From the NCBI GenBank assembly GCA_900472675.1, contig UCJA01000010.1:469928-533927 (forward strand): a stretch of DNA of 64,000 nt, in the 5' to 3' direction. A program made the position numbers and the translations under genes. The DNA is from Hyphomicrobiales bacterium. Lineage in GTDB: Bacteria; Pseudomonadota; Alphaproteobacteria; Rhizobiales; Rhizobiaceae. The notes beneath the pieces are model-generated. The model did no database searches. It saw only the letters and a list, made by a program, of their open reading frames with translations, and was not told the origin of the DNA. Position 1 is the first letter of the stretch. The number at the start of each line of letters is the position of its first letter. Positions 1 through 9,125 of this stretch are shown piece by piece.

Positions 1-666
1 AAATTTGCCGACGAGGCGAAAGCCCATCCGGGCAAAATCGTCGATCATCGGGTGGGCGCGCCGGTTGGTGAAAGCCTCGACGCAGTGCGCCATGGCATCA
101 ATGCCGGTCGCGGCGGTCACGGCCGGCGGAACGCTGTAAGTGAGTTCCGGGTCGAGAACCGCAAGGTCTGCGATCAGATGCGGGCTTTCAACGGCAATCT
201 TGTTGCCCTTGACGGGATCGGTGATCAGAGAGCGTATGCCCGCTTCCGAGCCGGTTCCGGCGGTGGTTGCCACCTGCACAAGCCGCGTGTTGCGGCCGTT
301 GACGCGGTTGGGCCCCGCGACATCCGCCAGCGTCTGCTCGCCGTGCCACAGCGCCGCGACCAGCTTGGCCACATCCATGACCGAGCCGCCGCCAAGACCG
401 ACCACGAGATCCGGCCTGGCATCGCGTGCCGCGGAAAGCGCGGCGTCCAGCGTGGCGATATCCGGTTCTCCGGGAATGGCATCGAACACGGTGACGCGGC
501 CGCGAAGCTGCAGCCTCTCGATGAAGCCTGCGGTAATGGGCGTGGCGATGACCAGCACCGAGGAGGCGTCTGCGGCCCAATCGCCGACCTGGCCGACGGT
601 GCCTGCGCCGACAGCCAGCCGGCGCGGTTGATGAATGGTAATGGGTGCGACGGGCATGGCGTTCAT
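1..666 (-). CDS. Iron-containing alcohol dehydrogenase, partial (C-terminus beyond left edge)
   Basis: Probable NAD(P)-dependent oxidoreductase of the iron-containing alcohol dehydrogenase / maleylacetate reductase family, cytoplasmic. The 222 residues present show the dinucleotide-binding GLGGGSVMD motif (about residues 91-98), the TTAGTGSE stretch, and the start of the metal region [12 protein letters not shown]. The rest lies off the window. The start ATG at 666 overlaps the stop of the PdxA-like gene as ATGA, so it is the third gene of an operon with that gene and the sialidase-like gene. Family members act on small alcohols, lactaldehyde, hydroxybutyrate or maleylacetate. The substrate cannot be told from the sequence; by context it probably reduces or oxidises an intermediate of the same catabolic route. 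Confidence 0.85.
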   Translation of the reverse strand, partial: MNAMPVAPITIHQPRRLAVGAGTVGQVGDWAADASSVLVIATPITAGFIERLQLRGRVTVFDAIPGEPDIATLDAALSAARDARPDLVVGLGGGSVMDVAKLVAALWHGEQTLADVAGPNRVNGRNTRLVQVATTAGTGSEAGIRSLITDPVKGNKIAVESPHLIADLAVLDPELTYSVPPAVTAATGIDAMAHCVEAFTNRRAHPMIDDFARMGFRLVGKF

Positions 667-1619
667 CCCTGCTGTTCCAGTCCGGCCACGAGCTTGCGCG
701 CATAGGCGATGGCGGAATTCATGTTGCCGTGGTTGGCGATGCCCTTGCCGGCAATGTCGAAGGCGGTTCCGTGATCGACGGAGGTGCGGTCGATCGGCAG
801 GTCGACGGAGACGTTCACCGCCGTATCGAAGGCGACAAGCTTGATGGGGATATGCCCCTGGTCGTGGTACTGGGCGACCACGAGGTCGAAGGCGCCCGTA
901 TAGGCCCGGTGGAACACCGTATCGGCGGAGATCGGACCCTGGACCTCGATGCCTTCGGCGCGGGCAGCCGCAACCGCCGGCGCGATCTGGTCGTCGTCTT
1001 CCGTGCCGAACAGGCCGTTTTCGCCGCAATGGGGATTGATGCCGGCAACCGCGATACGCGGCTGCGCATAACCGACACGCTTCAGGTGGGCGTCGCCGGC
1101 CCGGATCGTGGCGAGCACCCGTTCGGTGGTGGCACGGCGTATGGCCTCCTGCAGGGAGACATGGGTGGAGACGTGAATGACCTTCAGCTTCTCGGAAGCC
1201 AGCAGCATATAGGCGGCTGACGCGCCGGTGAGGCTGCGCAGCATGCCCGTGTGGCCGTCATAATGATGGCCGGCCATGTTCAGCGCTTCCTTGTTGATGG
1301 GCGCCGTCACGATACAGCCGATCTCGCCCGACTGTGCATCGCGCACTGCCTTTTCGATAAAGCGGAAGGCAGCGTCACCGGCAACGGCGGAAAGCTGGCC
1401 CCAGGGCAGGGGGGCACCCTCGATCGGCAGGTCCACCACGTAAGGGGCAAGATCGATGCTGACGCCGATGGCGTCCCGCGCGGCTTCAAGCGTGGGCAGG
1501 TTGCCATAGATACGGGTCGCCTGCCGGTCCGCGTCGCTCATTTCGGCCAGCGCGCGGATGGTGATCTCTGGGCCAACGCCGCAGGGATCGCCCATGGTGA
1601 TGCCGATGGTCTTGCTCAT
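663..1619 (-). CDS. PdxA-family dehydrogenase (4-phospho-threonate/erythronate type)
   Basis: A 318-residue member of the PdxA family, metal-dependent NAD(P) enzymes that oxidise a hydroxyl and decarboxylate the product. Conserved family motifs are present: [13 protein letters not shown] at the N-terminus, GHT in the middle, [16 protein letters not shown], and [11 protein letters not shown], which carry the metal-binding histidines. Vitamin B6 synthesis is unlikely: the gene is coupled by ATGA overlaps to a sialidase-like gene upstream and an iron alcohol dehydrogenase downstream, and no pdxJ or ksgA is nearby. This context fits the catabolic PdxA2 branch (phosphorylated threonate/erythronate) or a related acid dehydrogenase. 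The DUF1537 kinase that usually accompanies PdxA2 is not in the window. Family assignment is strong; the substrate is open. Confidence 0.85.
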   Translation of the reverse strand: MSKTIGITMGDPCGVGPEITIRALAEMSDADRQATRIYGNLPTLEAARDAIGVSIDLAPYVVDLPIEGAPLPWGQLSAVAGDAAFRFIEKAVRDAQSGEIGCIVTAPINKEALNMAGHHYDGHTGMLRSLTGASAAYMLLASEKLKVIHVSTHVSLQEAIRRATTERVLATIRAGDAHLKRVGYAQPRIAVAGINPHCGENGLFGTEDDDQIAPAVAAARAEGIEVQGPISADTVFHRAYTGAFDLVVAQYHDQGHIPIKLVAFDTAVNVSVDLPIDRTSVDHGTAFDIAGKGIANHGNMNSAIAYARKLVAGLEQQG

Positions 1620-2812
1620 GGATCATTCCTTTCTGTGGCGTTCGCCCAGCCGGGCGCGAGCCGCACATATTTGATGGCCCGCCTGTGATAGGTGTAAGCG
1701 ATGTGGAGACTGCCGTCCGGCCCCTCCAGCAGCCATGGATAAGACATTTCCTGGTTCCGCCCGTCGGTCGAATCATTGGACAGGCAGGTGCCGGGACCGG
1801 TTTCGATGGTGATCCTCAAGGGGAAGCTGATGCCGCCATCCTGCGACAGGCAGACCGACACAGGGGCACGCGGTACGCCCCAGACGGGAACGCAGCCGCC
1901 GCTCGGATCCGCGTCAGGCCGGCCATCCTCTTCGCCGAGTTCGTCATAGAGCGAGGCACGCCGGTCGCTGGACTGCGCGGCATTGACCGGATTGCAGATC
2001 ATCGCGAGGCGGCCATCGGCGAGACGGATCGCGGCGATCGAGGAATTGTTGTTGGGCACATCGGTGGCATGAGGCGCGCTCCAGCTCCGGCCGCCATCGG
2101 CACTTTCGGTGCGGTAGACATGGTCGGCCTGCCGACGACGGAAGAAGGCCGCCATCTGCCCGTTGTCGAGCGACACGGGGCTCATATGTACGCATCCGGT
2201 CGAGTGGTCGAGTTCCTCCAGTCGCCAGGTCTGGCCGGCGTCCGGCGATATTCCGACCGCTGCATAGTCGTGGCTGCCGTTCCATTTCTGGCCCGGCCGC
2301 TGCAAGCAGCGGAATATGGGAAGCAGCCAGGCGCCGTCGTCACGAAGGGCAAGCGGTGCGCGGACGAAACAGCCGCGGGGAAGATCGAGGTATCGCCCTT
2401 CTGCCGTCGACAACCCCGTCGGGTCCTGCCCGTCGCGTTCGACCTGCACCATGCGGATGCGGCACTCATCCTGATTGCCGGAGGGCTGCGAGGTGTGGAA
2501 CAGCCAAAGCGCGCCGTCCGGCGCCGTAAACAGCACGGGATTCTGCTCGGAATGGTCGGGGTCGTGGCTCAACCGCTGGGCGGGCCCCCAGTTGGAGGAG
2601 CCCGGGAGAAGCACGGATGCGAAGATTGAAATGTCGGACTTGCCTTCCAGCGTTCCGCCGAACCAGGCGCAAACGAGCGCACCGTCGTCGAGCCAGTGCA
2701 GGAAGCTCGCGTGGTTCTGGATCATGGGCGATGGCAGCAGTGCTTCCTGCCGACCGTCAGCGGTCGACTGGACGGCACCCGTCATTGCGCGGGCTATGTC
2801 GTCAGGTGTCAT
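1616..2812 (-). CDS. Sialidase-like BNR-repeat protein (predicted neuraminidase family)
   Basis: A 398-residue protein of the sialidase-fold family once called predicted neuraminidases (COG4692-like). Three Asp-box (BNR) motifs are visible: [16 protein letters not shown] and the weaker SQDGGISF, which mark blades of a beta-propeller. There is no signal peptide or membrane segment, so it should act in the cytoplasm on an imported substrate, unlike secreted sialidases. ATG 2812 is chosen because AGGAG lies 6 bases upstream; a TTG directly before it is an alternative. It is the first gene of the leftward operon and overlaps the pdxA-like start by ATGA. Proteins of this family occur in sugar-acid and pectin-fragment catabolic clusters, so cleavage of a glycoside or unsaturated uronide is possible. 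True sialidase activity is not supported. Confidence 0.8.
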   Translation of the reverse strand: MTPDDIARAMTGAVQSTADGRQEALLPSPMIQNHASFLHWLDDGALVCAWFGGTLEGKSDISIFASVLLPGSSNWGPAQRLSHDPDHSEQNPVLFTAPDGALWLFHTSQPSGNQDECRIRMVQVERDGQDPTGLSTAEGRYLDLPRGCFVRAPLALRDDGAWLLPIFRCLQRPGQKWNGSHDYAAVGISPDAGQTWRLEELDHSTGCVHMSPVSLDNGQMAAFFRRRQADHVYRTESADGGRSWSAPHATDVPNNNSSIAAIRLADGRLAMICNPVNAAQSSDRRASLYDELGEEDGRPDADPSGGCVPVWGVPRAPVSVCLSQDGGISFPLRITIETGPGTCLSNDSTDGRNQEMSYPWLLEGPDGSLHIAYTYHRRAIKYVRLAPGWANATERNDP

Positions 2813-3143
2813 CAACCTCTCCTCTTCCCCGTCAGGATCGCCATAATGACAAAGTTGTCAAGTTTGTATGACAAGAAAATGATAATCGCCTACGTCTTTT
2901 GAAGCCATAAGATTTTGAAATAACAAGTAAATGTACATTCACATTTTTTCAATTCCCGGAAGTCCCGAAATTAATTTGACAAAGTAGGGTGAAAGTTCGA
3001 TGTTTCGGGCAAGGCAATGGAATGCCGCACTGGCAGTGGGAGCGCGATCTGTCGCTTCGACGGATTGGGCCTTAAGTGCAACAAGCGCGAGCGTTCCGCT
3101 GCATATGGATATCGGATTTCGTTTCACTGGGAGGAGAACGATT
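2813..3143. promoter_or_regulatory. Divergent intergenic region between the sialidase-like operon and the ABC-transporter operon
   Basis: This 331-base gap is clearly AT-richer than its surroundings, especially 2840-2960. It must hold the promoters of both divergent operons. It contains a perfect 14-bp palindrome (2847-2860), a TTGTATGACAA element (2864-2874) and a short AATGTACATT palindrome (2930-2939). A reading frame can be extended upstream of the binding-protein gene to 3000, but it lacks a ribosome site and reads as non-coding. I see no small gene here. Confidence 0.6.
2847..2874. promoter_or_regulatory. Candidate GntR-type operators (two adjacent sites)
   Basis: TGACAA-AG-TTGTCA (2847-2860) is a perfect palindrome, followed 3 bases later by TTGTATGACAA (2864-2874). 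The second has the TTGT/ACAA core typical of operators of GntR regulators with an FCD domain, which often control sugar-acid operons. No GntR gene is in the window; it may lie beyond the left edge. The site is seen directly; the regulator family is an inference. Confidence 0.45.
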
Positions 3144-4652
3144 ATGTACAAGACAAAGATCATCAGCGCTCTAATGGCAGCATCGCTGATGGCGGGCGTT
3201 TCGCCGGCTGCAGCCGGTTCGGGCCCCATCAAGATCGTGCTGGCAGAAGAGGCCGATCTTCTGGAGCCCTGCATGGCGACGCGATCGAACATCGGCCGCA
3301 TCATCATGGAGAATGTCAGCGAAACGCTGACCGAGCTCGACGTGCGCGGCAAGAAGGGCGTTATGCCCCGGCTTGCGGAAAAATGGGAGCAGACGGCTGA
3401 CGGCAGCTGGCGCTTCCATCTGCGTCAGGGCGTCAAGTTCTCGAACGGCACGACCTTCGATGCGAAGGACGTCAAGCACAGCTTCGAGCGCATCTTCAGC
3501 GACAAGAATGCCTGCGAATCCCGCCGCTACTTCGGCGGCATGAAGATCGACACCACCGTGGTCGATGCCAACACCATCGATTTCAAGGTCGATCCTGTCC
3601 AGCCGATCCTGCCGCTCCTCATGTCGCTGGTGACCATCGTGCCGGAAGAAACGCCGATGGAATTCATCCGCGAGCCGATCGGCACGGGACCCTATGCGCT
3701 GTCCAACTGGACGCCCGGCCAGCAGATCGTGTTGACCGGTCGCAGCGATTACTGGGGTGACAAGCCGCAAGTCACGCAGGCGACCTATCTGTTCCGCTCC
3801 GATCCGGCCGTGCGTGCTGCCATGGTGCAGACCGGCGAGGCGGACCTGTCTCCCTCGATCTCGCAGCTCGACGCTACCAACACGAAGACCGACTTCTCCT
3901 ACCTCGACAGTGAGACGGTCTACCTGCGCATCGACCACAATATCGCGCCGCTGAACGACGTGCGGGTGCGCAAGGCGCTGAACCTGGCCATCGACCGCCA
4001 GGCCTTCGTCGGCTCGCTGGTGCCGGATGGCGCCGTGCTGGCAACCGCTCTGGTGCCGCCGACCACGCTCGGCTGGAACCCGGACGTGAAGGTCTTCCCC
4101 TTTGATCCCGAAGGCGCCAAGAAGCTGCTGGAGCAGGCCAAGGCGGATGGCGTTGCCGTCGAGACGCCGATCACTGTCATCGCCCGCACAGCCAACTTCC
4201 CCAATGTTACCGAGATCATGGAAGCCATCCAGGCACAGCTGCAGGATGTCGGTTTCAAGATCGACCTGAAGTTCGTGGAAGTGGCCGAGCACGAGGGTTA
4301 CTATTCCAAGCCCTTCAAGGAAGGTCGCGGCCCGATCCTGGTGGCGGCATCGCACGATAACTCCAAGGGCGATCCGTCCTTCACCATGTTCTTCAAATAC
4401 GCCACCAAGGGCACCCAGGCGGGCTTCTCCGATCCGAAGGTGGACGACCTGATCCAGCGGGCAACGGCGGCCGTCGGTGACGAACGTGCCAAGCTGTGGT
4501 CGCAGCTGATCGCCTATCTCCACGACGACGTGGTGGCAGACGTGCTGCTTTTCCACATGGTGGGTTTCTCCCGGGTCTCTGAACGGCTCGACTTCAAGCC
4601 GACGATCGCCACCAACTCGATGCTTCAGCTCTCCGACATCAGCATCAAGTAA
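3144..4652 (+). CDS. Periplasmic substrate-binding protein, peptide/opine ABC family (SBP family 5)
   Basis: A 502-residue extracytoplasmic binding protein of the DppA/OppA type. It starts with a Sec signal peptide (basic MYKTK, hydrophobic core, cleavage near AAAG). The mature part shows family features such as LAEKWEQTADGSWRFHLR, VKFSNGTTFDAKDVKHSFER and the ALNLAIDRQAF region. ATG 3144 is chosen because GGAGGAG lies 7 bases upstream and the signal peptide begins there; a longer frame from 3000 has neither. It is the first gene of a five-gene operon: binding protein, two permeases, fused ATPase and a DapA-family enzyme. Family 5 proteins bind peptides but also opines, glycosides and oligosaccharides, and the neighbouring sugar-acid-type enzymes favour a non-peptide ligand. 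Confidence 0.9.
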   Translation: MYKTKIISALMAASLMAGVSPAAAGSGPIKIVLAEEADLLEPCMATRSNIGRIIMENVSETLTELDVRGKKGVMPRLAEKWEQTADGSWRFHLRQGVKFSNGTTFDAKDVKHSFERIFSDKNACESRRYFGGMKIDTTVVDANTIDFKVDPVQPILPLLMSLVTIVPEETPMEFIREPIGTGPYALSNWTPGQQIVLTGRSDYWGDKPQVTQATYLFRSDPAVRAAMVQTGEADLSPSISQLDATNTKTDFSYLDSETVYLRIDHNIAPLNDVRVRKALNLAIDRQAFVGSLVPDGAVLATALVPPTTLGWNPDVKVFPFDPEGAKKLLEQAKADGVAVETPITVIARTANFPNVTEIMEAIQAQLQDVGFKIDLKFVEVAEHEGYYSKPFKEGRGPILVAASHDNSKGDPSFTMFFKYATKGTQAGFSDPKVDDLIQRATAAVGDERAKLWSQLIAYLHDDVVADVLLFHMVGFSRVSERLDFKPTIATNSMLQLSDISIK

Positions 4653-4712
4653 CGATTGATCACCCTGCAACGGGCGGCGGATCATCCGCCGTCCCATTGA
4701 TTTGAGGATGAC

Positions 4713-5627
4713 ATGCTCAGTTTCATTCGCAAACGCTCGCTCTCCAGCCTGCTCTCGCTGATCGGGCTGCTCGTCATGGTCTTCTTCCTTTCGAGGCTGA
4801 CTGGCGATCCGGCGGCTTTGTTTCTTCCCGTCGAGGCGTCTGCCGAGATGAAGCAGCAGTTCCGCGAGCTTCACGGCCTCAATGACCCACTGCTCGTGCA
4901 GTTCGGTCGCTATGTGGGCAATGTGCTCACCGGTGATCTCGGCGAGTCCCTGCGTAAGGCACGTCCCGCATTGGACGTGGTTCTCGAAGCCTTCGTCTGG
5001 ACGCTGTGGCTTGCCGCAATCACCATGTCGCTGGTAGCGTCCGCTGCCATTGTCGTCGGATCGCTGGCTGCCTTCCGGACCGGCGGGTTCTTCGACCGTC
5101 TGTCCTCCATGGTCTCCCTGATCGGGGCTTCCGTGCCGGATTTCTGGCTGGCGATCGTGGCGATCGTCGTCTTCTCCATCCAGCTTGCCTGGCTGCCGAC
5201 CTCCGGAACGGGGTCCGTCCTGCACTGGATCCTGCCGATCGGCGTGCTGTTCGTACGCCCGTTCGGGATCATCGTGCAGGTGGTGCGCGGCTCGATGATC
5301 AGCGCCTTGTCGTCTGCCTATGTGAAGACGGCGCGAGCCAAGGGCGTCAAGGCAGGCCCGATCATCTTCGTGCATGCGCTGCGCAATGCCATGCTGCCGG
5401 TTATCACCGTTCTGGGCGACCAGGCCGCGAGCCTTCTTAACGGTGCGGTGATCGTGGAAACCATCTTCGGCTTCCCGGGCGTCGGCAAGCTGATGATCGA
5501 TTCCATCCTGCAGCGGGATTTCAACGTGGTACTGGCGGCCATTCTAGTCACGGCAGTCGCGATTTTTTTGATGAACGTGTTGATTGACCTGGCCTATGCC
5601 GTGCTCGATCCGCGCATCCGGCATTGA
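4713..5627 (+). CDS. ABC transporter permease, DppB/GsiC type
   Basis: A 304-residue inner-membrane permease, first of the pair for the importer. Hydrophobic segments are clear at the N-terminus (about residues 10-30), near residues 100-125, 135-160, 170-190, 230-250 and 275-300. The cytoplasmic EAA-like loop is seen around YVKTARAKGVKAG, where the ATPase docks. It follows the binding protein by 60 bases and is followed by the second permease after 10 bases, so they are cotranscribed. Confidence 0.9.
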   Translation: MLSFIRKRSLSSLLSLIGLLVMVFFLSRLTGDPAALFLPVEASAEMKQQFRELHGLNDPLLVQFGRYVGNVLTGDLGESLRKARPALDVVLEAFVWTLWLAAITMSLVASAAIVVGSLAAFRTGGFFDRLSSMVSLIGASVPDFWLAIVAIVVFSIQLAWLPTSGTGSVLHWILPIGVLFVRPFGIIVQVVRGSMISALSSAYVKTARAKGVKAGPIIFVHALRNAMLPVITVLGDQAASLLNGAVIVETIFGFPGVGKLMIDSILQRDFNVVLAAILVTAVAIFLMNVLIDLAYAVLDPRIRH

Positions 5628-5637
5628 GGAGGCAACT

Positions 5638-6561
5638 TTGAGCCTTTCCAGCACAGATCCCTTGCTCGCCCCCGAGGCGCCTTTCCTGACGCGCACCGCA
5701 CGCATGCTCTGGGCCGACAAGTTCGCCCTTGTCGCCGCACTATTCCTGCTCGTCGTCATCATCCTCGCCATCATCGGTCCGCACTGGCTGGGTGATCTCG
5801 CCAACAAGCAGAACCTGCGCGGCCGCAACATGGCGCCCTTCGACTGGAGCCGCGATTGGGTCTACTGGCTGGGCGCCGATGCGCTGGGCCGCCCGCTTCT
5901 GGCGCGCATCGTCGTGGCATCCCAGAATACACTGATGGTAGCGGCCGGCGCCGTCGTCCTGTCGGCCGTCGTCGGCACCTTCCTCGGTCTGGTTGCGGGC
6001 TTTTCCGGCCCGCGCGTGAGCCAGGTGATCATGCGGCTCGCAGACGTGATCATGTCCTTCCCGTCGCTGCTGATTGCCGTCATCGTGCTCTTCCTGCTCG
6101 GCTCGTCGATCCTCAACCTGGTGGCGGTGCTGGCGATCACCCGCATCCCGGTCTACCTGCGCACCACCCGGGCCGAGGTATTGGAGATCCGCGAGCGTAT
6201 GTTCGTTCAGGCAGCGCGTGTCATGGGTGCCTCCAGCCGGCGCATCCTGTTCCGCCACATCCTGCCGGTGGTTTTGCCGACGCTGACAACGCTTGCCACG
6301 CTCGACTTTGCCTATGTGATGCTGGCGGAAAGCGCGCTGTCGTTCCTCGGCATCGGCATTCAACCGCCCGAGATCACCTGGGGCCTGATGATTTCTCAAG
6401 GGCGGCAATATCTGACCAATGCCTGGTGGCTGTCCTTCTGGCCGGGTCTCGCCATCATCCTCACCACACTGTCGCTCAACCTGCTGTCGAACTGGATGCG
6501 TATCGCGCTTGATCCGGTGCAGCGCTGGCGGCTTGAAATGAAAGGCCGCAAGAATGGCTGA
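5638..6561 (+). CDS. ABC transporter permease, DppC type (TTG start)
   Basis: A 307-residue second inner-membrane permease, with the usual N-terminal helix (residues about 28-50) followed by a large loop and five further helices. The EAA-like loop is near FVQAARVMGASSRRI. TTG at 5638 is taken as start: GAGGAGG lies 5 bases upstream, whereas the only upstream ATG (5584) is deep inside the previous gene and has no ribosome site. The gene ends 8 bases into the fused ATPase gene, indicating translational coupling. Confidence 0.88.
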   Translation: MSLSSTDPLLAPEAPFLTRTARMLWADKFALVAALFLLVVIILAIIGPHWLGDLANKQNLRGRNMAPFDWSRDWVYWLGADALGRPLLARIVVASQNTLMVAAGAVVLSAVVGTFLGLVAGFSGPRVSQVIMRLADVIMSFPSLLIAVIVLFLLGSSILNLVAVLAITRIPVYLRTTRAEVLEIRERMFVQAARVMGASSRRILFRHILPVVLPTLTTLATLDFAYVMLAESALSFLGIGIQPPEITWGLMISQGRQYLTNAWWLSFWPGLAIILTTLSLNLLSNWMRIALDPVQRWRLEMKGRKNG

Positions 6562-8173
6562 TCATCTGCTCGAACTACGCAATCTCTCGGTGGATTTCTT
6601 CACCGCGGCCGGCGTGGTGCATGCCGTCCGCAACGTCTCCTATCACCTCGACCGCGGCGAAACGCTGGCGATCCTGGGCGAAAGCGGCTCGGGAAAATCC
6701 GTCTCGTCGTCCGCGATCATGAACCTGATCGACATGCCGCCAGGGCGCATCAGTTCTGGCGAGATCCTGCTCGAGGGCCGGGATCTCCTGACCATGCCGG
6801 CTTCCGAAAGGCGGGAGGTCAACGGACGCAGGATCGCAATGATCTTCCAGGATCCGCTCAGCCACCTCAACCCCGTTTATACCGTCGGCTGGCAGATCCG
6901 GGAGGCGATGACGACGCATGGCATGGCAACCGCGGAAGCTGAGGCCGAAACCCTGCGACTGCTGGGACGCGTCGGCCTGCCGGATCCCGCCCATGCTATG
7001 GGTAAATACCCGCACGAGTTTTCCGGCGGCCAGCGGCAGCGCGTGATGATCGCCATGGCGCTAGCGCTTCGTCCGGACCTTTTGATCGCCGACGAGCCGA
7101 CCACGGCGCTCGACGTGACGGTGCAGGCGGAGGTTCTCGGGCTCCTGAAAGAACTGCAGCGCGAGACGGGAATGGCCGTGCTGATCATCACCCATGATCT
7201 CGGCGTCGTCGCGGAAATCGCCGATCGGGTCGTGGTCATGGAAAAGGGCGTACTGGTCGAATCCGGCACGGTGCGGGAGGTCTACAAGAGCCCAAGCCAT
7301 CCCTATACCAAGAAGCTGATTGCGGCTGCGCCCGGCAAGGGCGAAATGCACCGCGAACCGGCCAAGGCCGAGCCGCTGCTCGTGGTGCGCGATGTGCGCA
7401 AGCGCTTCGGCGCCTTCGAAGCGCTGAAGGGCGTCTCCTTCGATCTTGCCGCCGGCGAGACGCTGGCGATTGTCGGCGAAAGCGGTTCGGGCAAGTCGAC
7501 GCTGGCGCGCATGCTGCTGCGGCTCGACGAGCCGGATGCCGGTACCGCGCATTGGAAGGGCCGCGATCTCTTCCAGCTTTCGCCGGCCGAGCTCTACAAG
7601 CAGCGCCGCGAATTGCAGATGGTTTTCCAGGACCCGACGCAGTCGCTCAACCCGCGCATGACGGTCTATCAGCTGATCTCCGAGGCCTGGGCCATCCACC
7701 CAGACATCCTGCCCAAGGCAAAGTGGCGGCAAAGGGTTGCCGACCTGCTGGTGCAGGTGGGCCTGTCGGCGGACCTGATGGGTCGCTACCCACACCAGTT
7801 TTCCGGTGGCCAGAGGCAGCGCATTGCCATCGCCCGGGCACTGGCGCTCGAGCCGCGGCTGATCGTGTGCGACGAGGCCGTTTCGGCTCTCGATGTGTCG
7901 GTTCAGGCGCAGGTGATCGCGCTGCTCGACGGATTGAGGCGCGACATGGGTTTGTCCTTCATCTTCATTGCCCACGACCTGCCGGTTGTGCGTGACTTTG
8001 CCGATTACGTCATGGTCATGCGGCAAGGCGAAGTGGTCGAGATGGGGCCGGTGCAGCAGATCTTCGAAGCCCCCCGCGAAGCCTATACGCGCGCCCTGTT
8101 TGCCGCCAGCCTCGATCCCGATCCGGACGTTCAGGCCGCCCACAGGGCCGCTCGCCTGGAGCGTGCCTCCTGA
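6554..8173 (+). CDS. Fused dual ATPase of peptide/opine-type ABC importer (DppD-DppF or GsiA type)
   Basis: A 539-residue protein with two complete ATP-binding domains in tandem. The N-terminal half has Walker A GESGSGKS (about residues 42-49), signature FSGGQRQR and Walker B LLIADEP. The C-terminal half repeats Walker A GESGSGKS, FSGGQRQR and a Walker B variant LIVCDEA, where alanine replaces the usual proline. Each half ends with a region for oligopeptide-type transporters (PSHPYTKKL, PREAYTRAL). One gene therefore supplies both ATPases, as in GsiA. It overlaps the upstream permease gene by 8 bases and is followed after 31 bases by the aldolase-family gene. Confidence 0.92.
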   Translation: MADHLLELRNLSVDFFTAAGVVHAVRNVSYHLDRGETLAILGESGSGKSVSSSAIMNLIDMPPGRISSGEILLEGRDLLTMPASERREVNGRRIAMIFQDPLSHLNPVYTVGWQIREAMTTHGMATAEAEAETLRLLGRVGLPDPAHAMGKYPHEFSGGQRQRVMIAMALALRPDLLIADEPTTALDVTVQAEVLGLLKELQRETGMAVLIITHDLGVVAEIADRVVVMEKGVLVESGTVREVYKSPSHPYTKKLIAAAPGKGEMHREPAKAEPLLVVRDVRKRFGAFEALKGVSFDLAAGETLAIVGESGSGKSTLARMLLRLDEPDAGTAHWKGRDLFQLSPAELYKQRRELQMVFQDPTQSLNPRMTVYQLISEAWAIHPDILPKAKWRQRVADLLVQVGLSADLMGRYPHQFSGGQRQRIAIARALALEPRLIVCDEAVSALDVSVQAQVIALLDGLRRDMGLSFIFIAHDLPVVRDFADYVMVMRQGEVVEMGPVQQIFEAPREAYTRALFAASLDPDPDVQAAHRAARLERAS

Positions 8174-8204
8174 GGCTCCAACCAATTCAATGGGAGTTCC
8201 CACC

Positions 8205-9086
8205 ATGTCCAAATCTGCATTCGTCGCGCTCGTCACCTGTTTCAACGAGGACGAGACGATCAACTTCGAGGCGACACGTGCCCAGGTCCGGCGTCAGGTG
8301 GCGGCGGGCAACAACATTATGTGCGCCGGCACCAACGGCGATTTCACCGCGCTGACCTATGAGGAAAAGATCCGCCTGACCGAAGAAGTGGTCGACGAAG
8401 TGGGCGGCAAGGCGAAAGTCATCGTCAACGCCGGCATGCCAGCCACCTTCGAGACTATCAAGCTTGCCCGCGAGTTCGATCGCATCGGGGTCGACGGCAT
8501 TGCGGTGATCACCCCCTTCTTTATCGCCTGCACGCAGGATGGACTGGTCCGCCACTTCTCGGCGGTGGCCGATGCGGTCAAGACGCCTGTCTATCTCTAC
8601 GACATTCCAGCCCGCACCCAGAACCACATCGAGCCGGAGACGGCAGCCCGGCTTGCAAGCCATGGCAACATCGCCGGCATCAAGGATTCCGGCGGCGCCC
8701 AGCAGACGCTCGAAGCCTATCTGCAGGTGTCGAAGGAAAATCCCGGCTTCGAGGTCTATTCCGGACCGGACCATCTGGTGCTCTGGGCGCTGCAGAACGG
8801 CGCTGCCGGTTGTATATCAGGCCTCGGCAACGCCATGCCGGACGTGCTGGCAGGCCTGATCAAGGCGTTCAATGCGGGTGATATCGCCGAGGCCGAGCGT
8901 CAGCAGGAACGCTTCACCGCATTTCGCGTCGATCTCTACGCGCTGGGTTTCGCGCCGGCGATGGTCAAGCGGGCGCTCTACCTGCAGGATCCCTCGGTCG
9001 GCGCGAGCCGCCAGCCGGCACTCCTGCCGGATGCAGATCAGGACGAAAGCATCCGTGTCCTGTTGCGCAAACACCAACTCGCCTGA
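8205..9086 (+). CDS. Dihydrodipicolinate synthase / N-acetylneuraminate lyase family enzyme
   Basis: A 293-residue class I aldolase or dehydratase of the DapA/NanA family. It has the Schiff-base lysine motif GIKDSGG, the catalytic tyrosine in YDIPART, and a carboxylate-binding loop reading GTNGD rather than the GTTGE of DapA. That loop is closer to 4-hydroxy-2-oxoglutarate or 2-keto-3-deoxy-acid aldolases, so lysine synthesis is unlikely. ATG 8205 follows GGGAG by about 8 bases; an in-frame ATG at 8190 would place that ribosome site inside the gene. As last gene of the importer operon it probably cleaves or dehydrates a 2-keto acid formed from the imported substrate. The exact reaction is unknown. 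Confidence 0.88.
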   Translation: MSKSAFVALVTCFNEDETINFEATRAQVRRQVAAGNNIMCAGTNGDFTALTYEEKIRLTEEVVDEVGGKAKVIVNAGMPATFETIKLAREFDRIGVDGIAVITPFFIACTQDGLVRHFSAVADAVKTPVYLYDIPARTQNHIEPETAARLASHGNIAGIKDSGGAQQTLEAYLQVSKENPGFEVYSGPDHLVLWALQNGAAGCISGLGNAMPDVLAGLIKAFNAGDIAEAERQQERFTAFRVDLYALGFAPAMVKRALYLQDPSVGASRQPALLPDADQDESIRVLLRKHQLA

Positions 9087-9103
9087 TTCACGTCGGAAGC
9101 AAC

Positions 9104-9125
9104 CAGTCCGCCCTCAGGCGGACTG
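9104..9125. terminator. Bidirectional hairpin between convergent genes
   Basis: CAGTCCGCC-CTCA-GGCGGACTG forms a perfect 9-bp stem with a 4-base loop. It lies between the ends of the aldolase-family gene and the convergent P450 gene, overlapping the last codons of the P450. There is no long T-run on either side, so it is a probable but not classic intrinsic terminator. Confidence 0.6.

Noticed and set aside
663..1619. Vitamin B6 biosynthetic PdxA
   Set aside because: The operon partners are catabolic-type enzymes and no B6 gene is nearby. The biosynthetic role is not excluded but is less likely.
3000..3143. N-terminal extension of the ABC binding protein
   Set aside because: It would bury the signal peptide and ribosome site; the 48 extra residues have no family similarity.
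3171..5375. 734-codon open frame opposite the binding protein and first permease
   Set aside because: Composition (Arg/His/Asp-rich) and exact antisense overlap with recognisable transporter genes mark it as a frame shadow.
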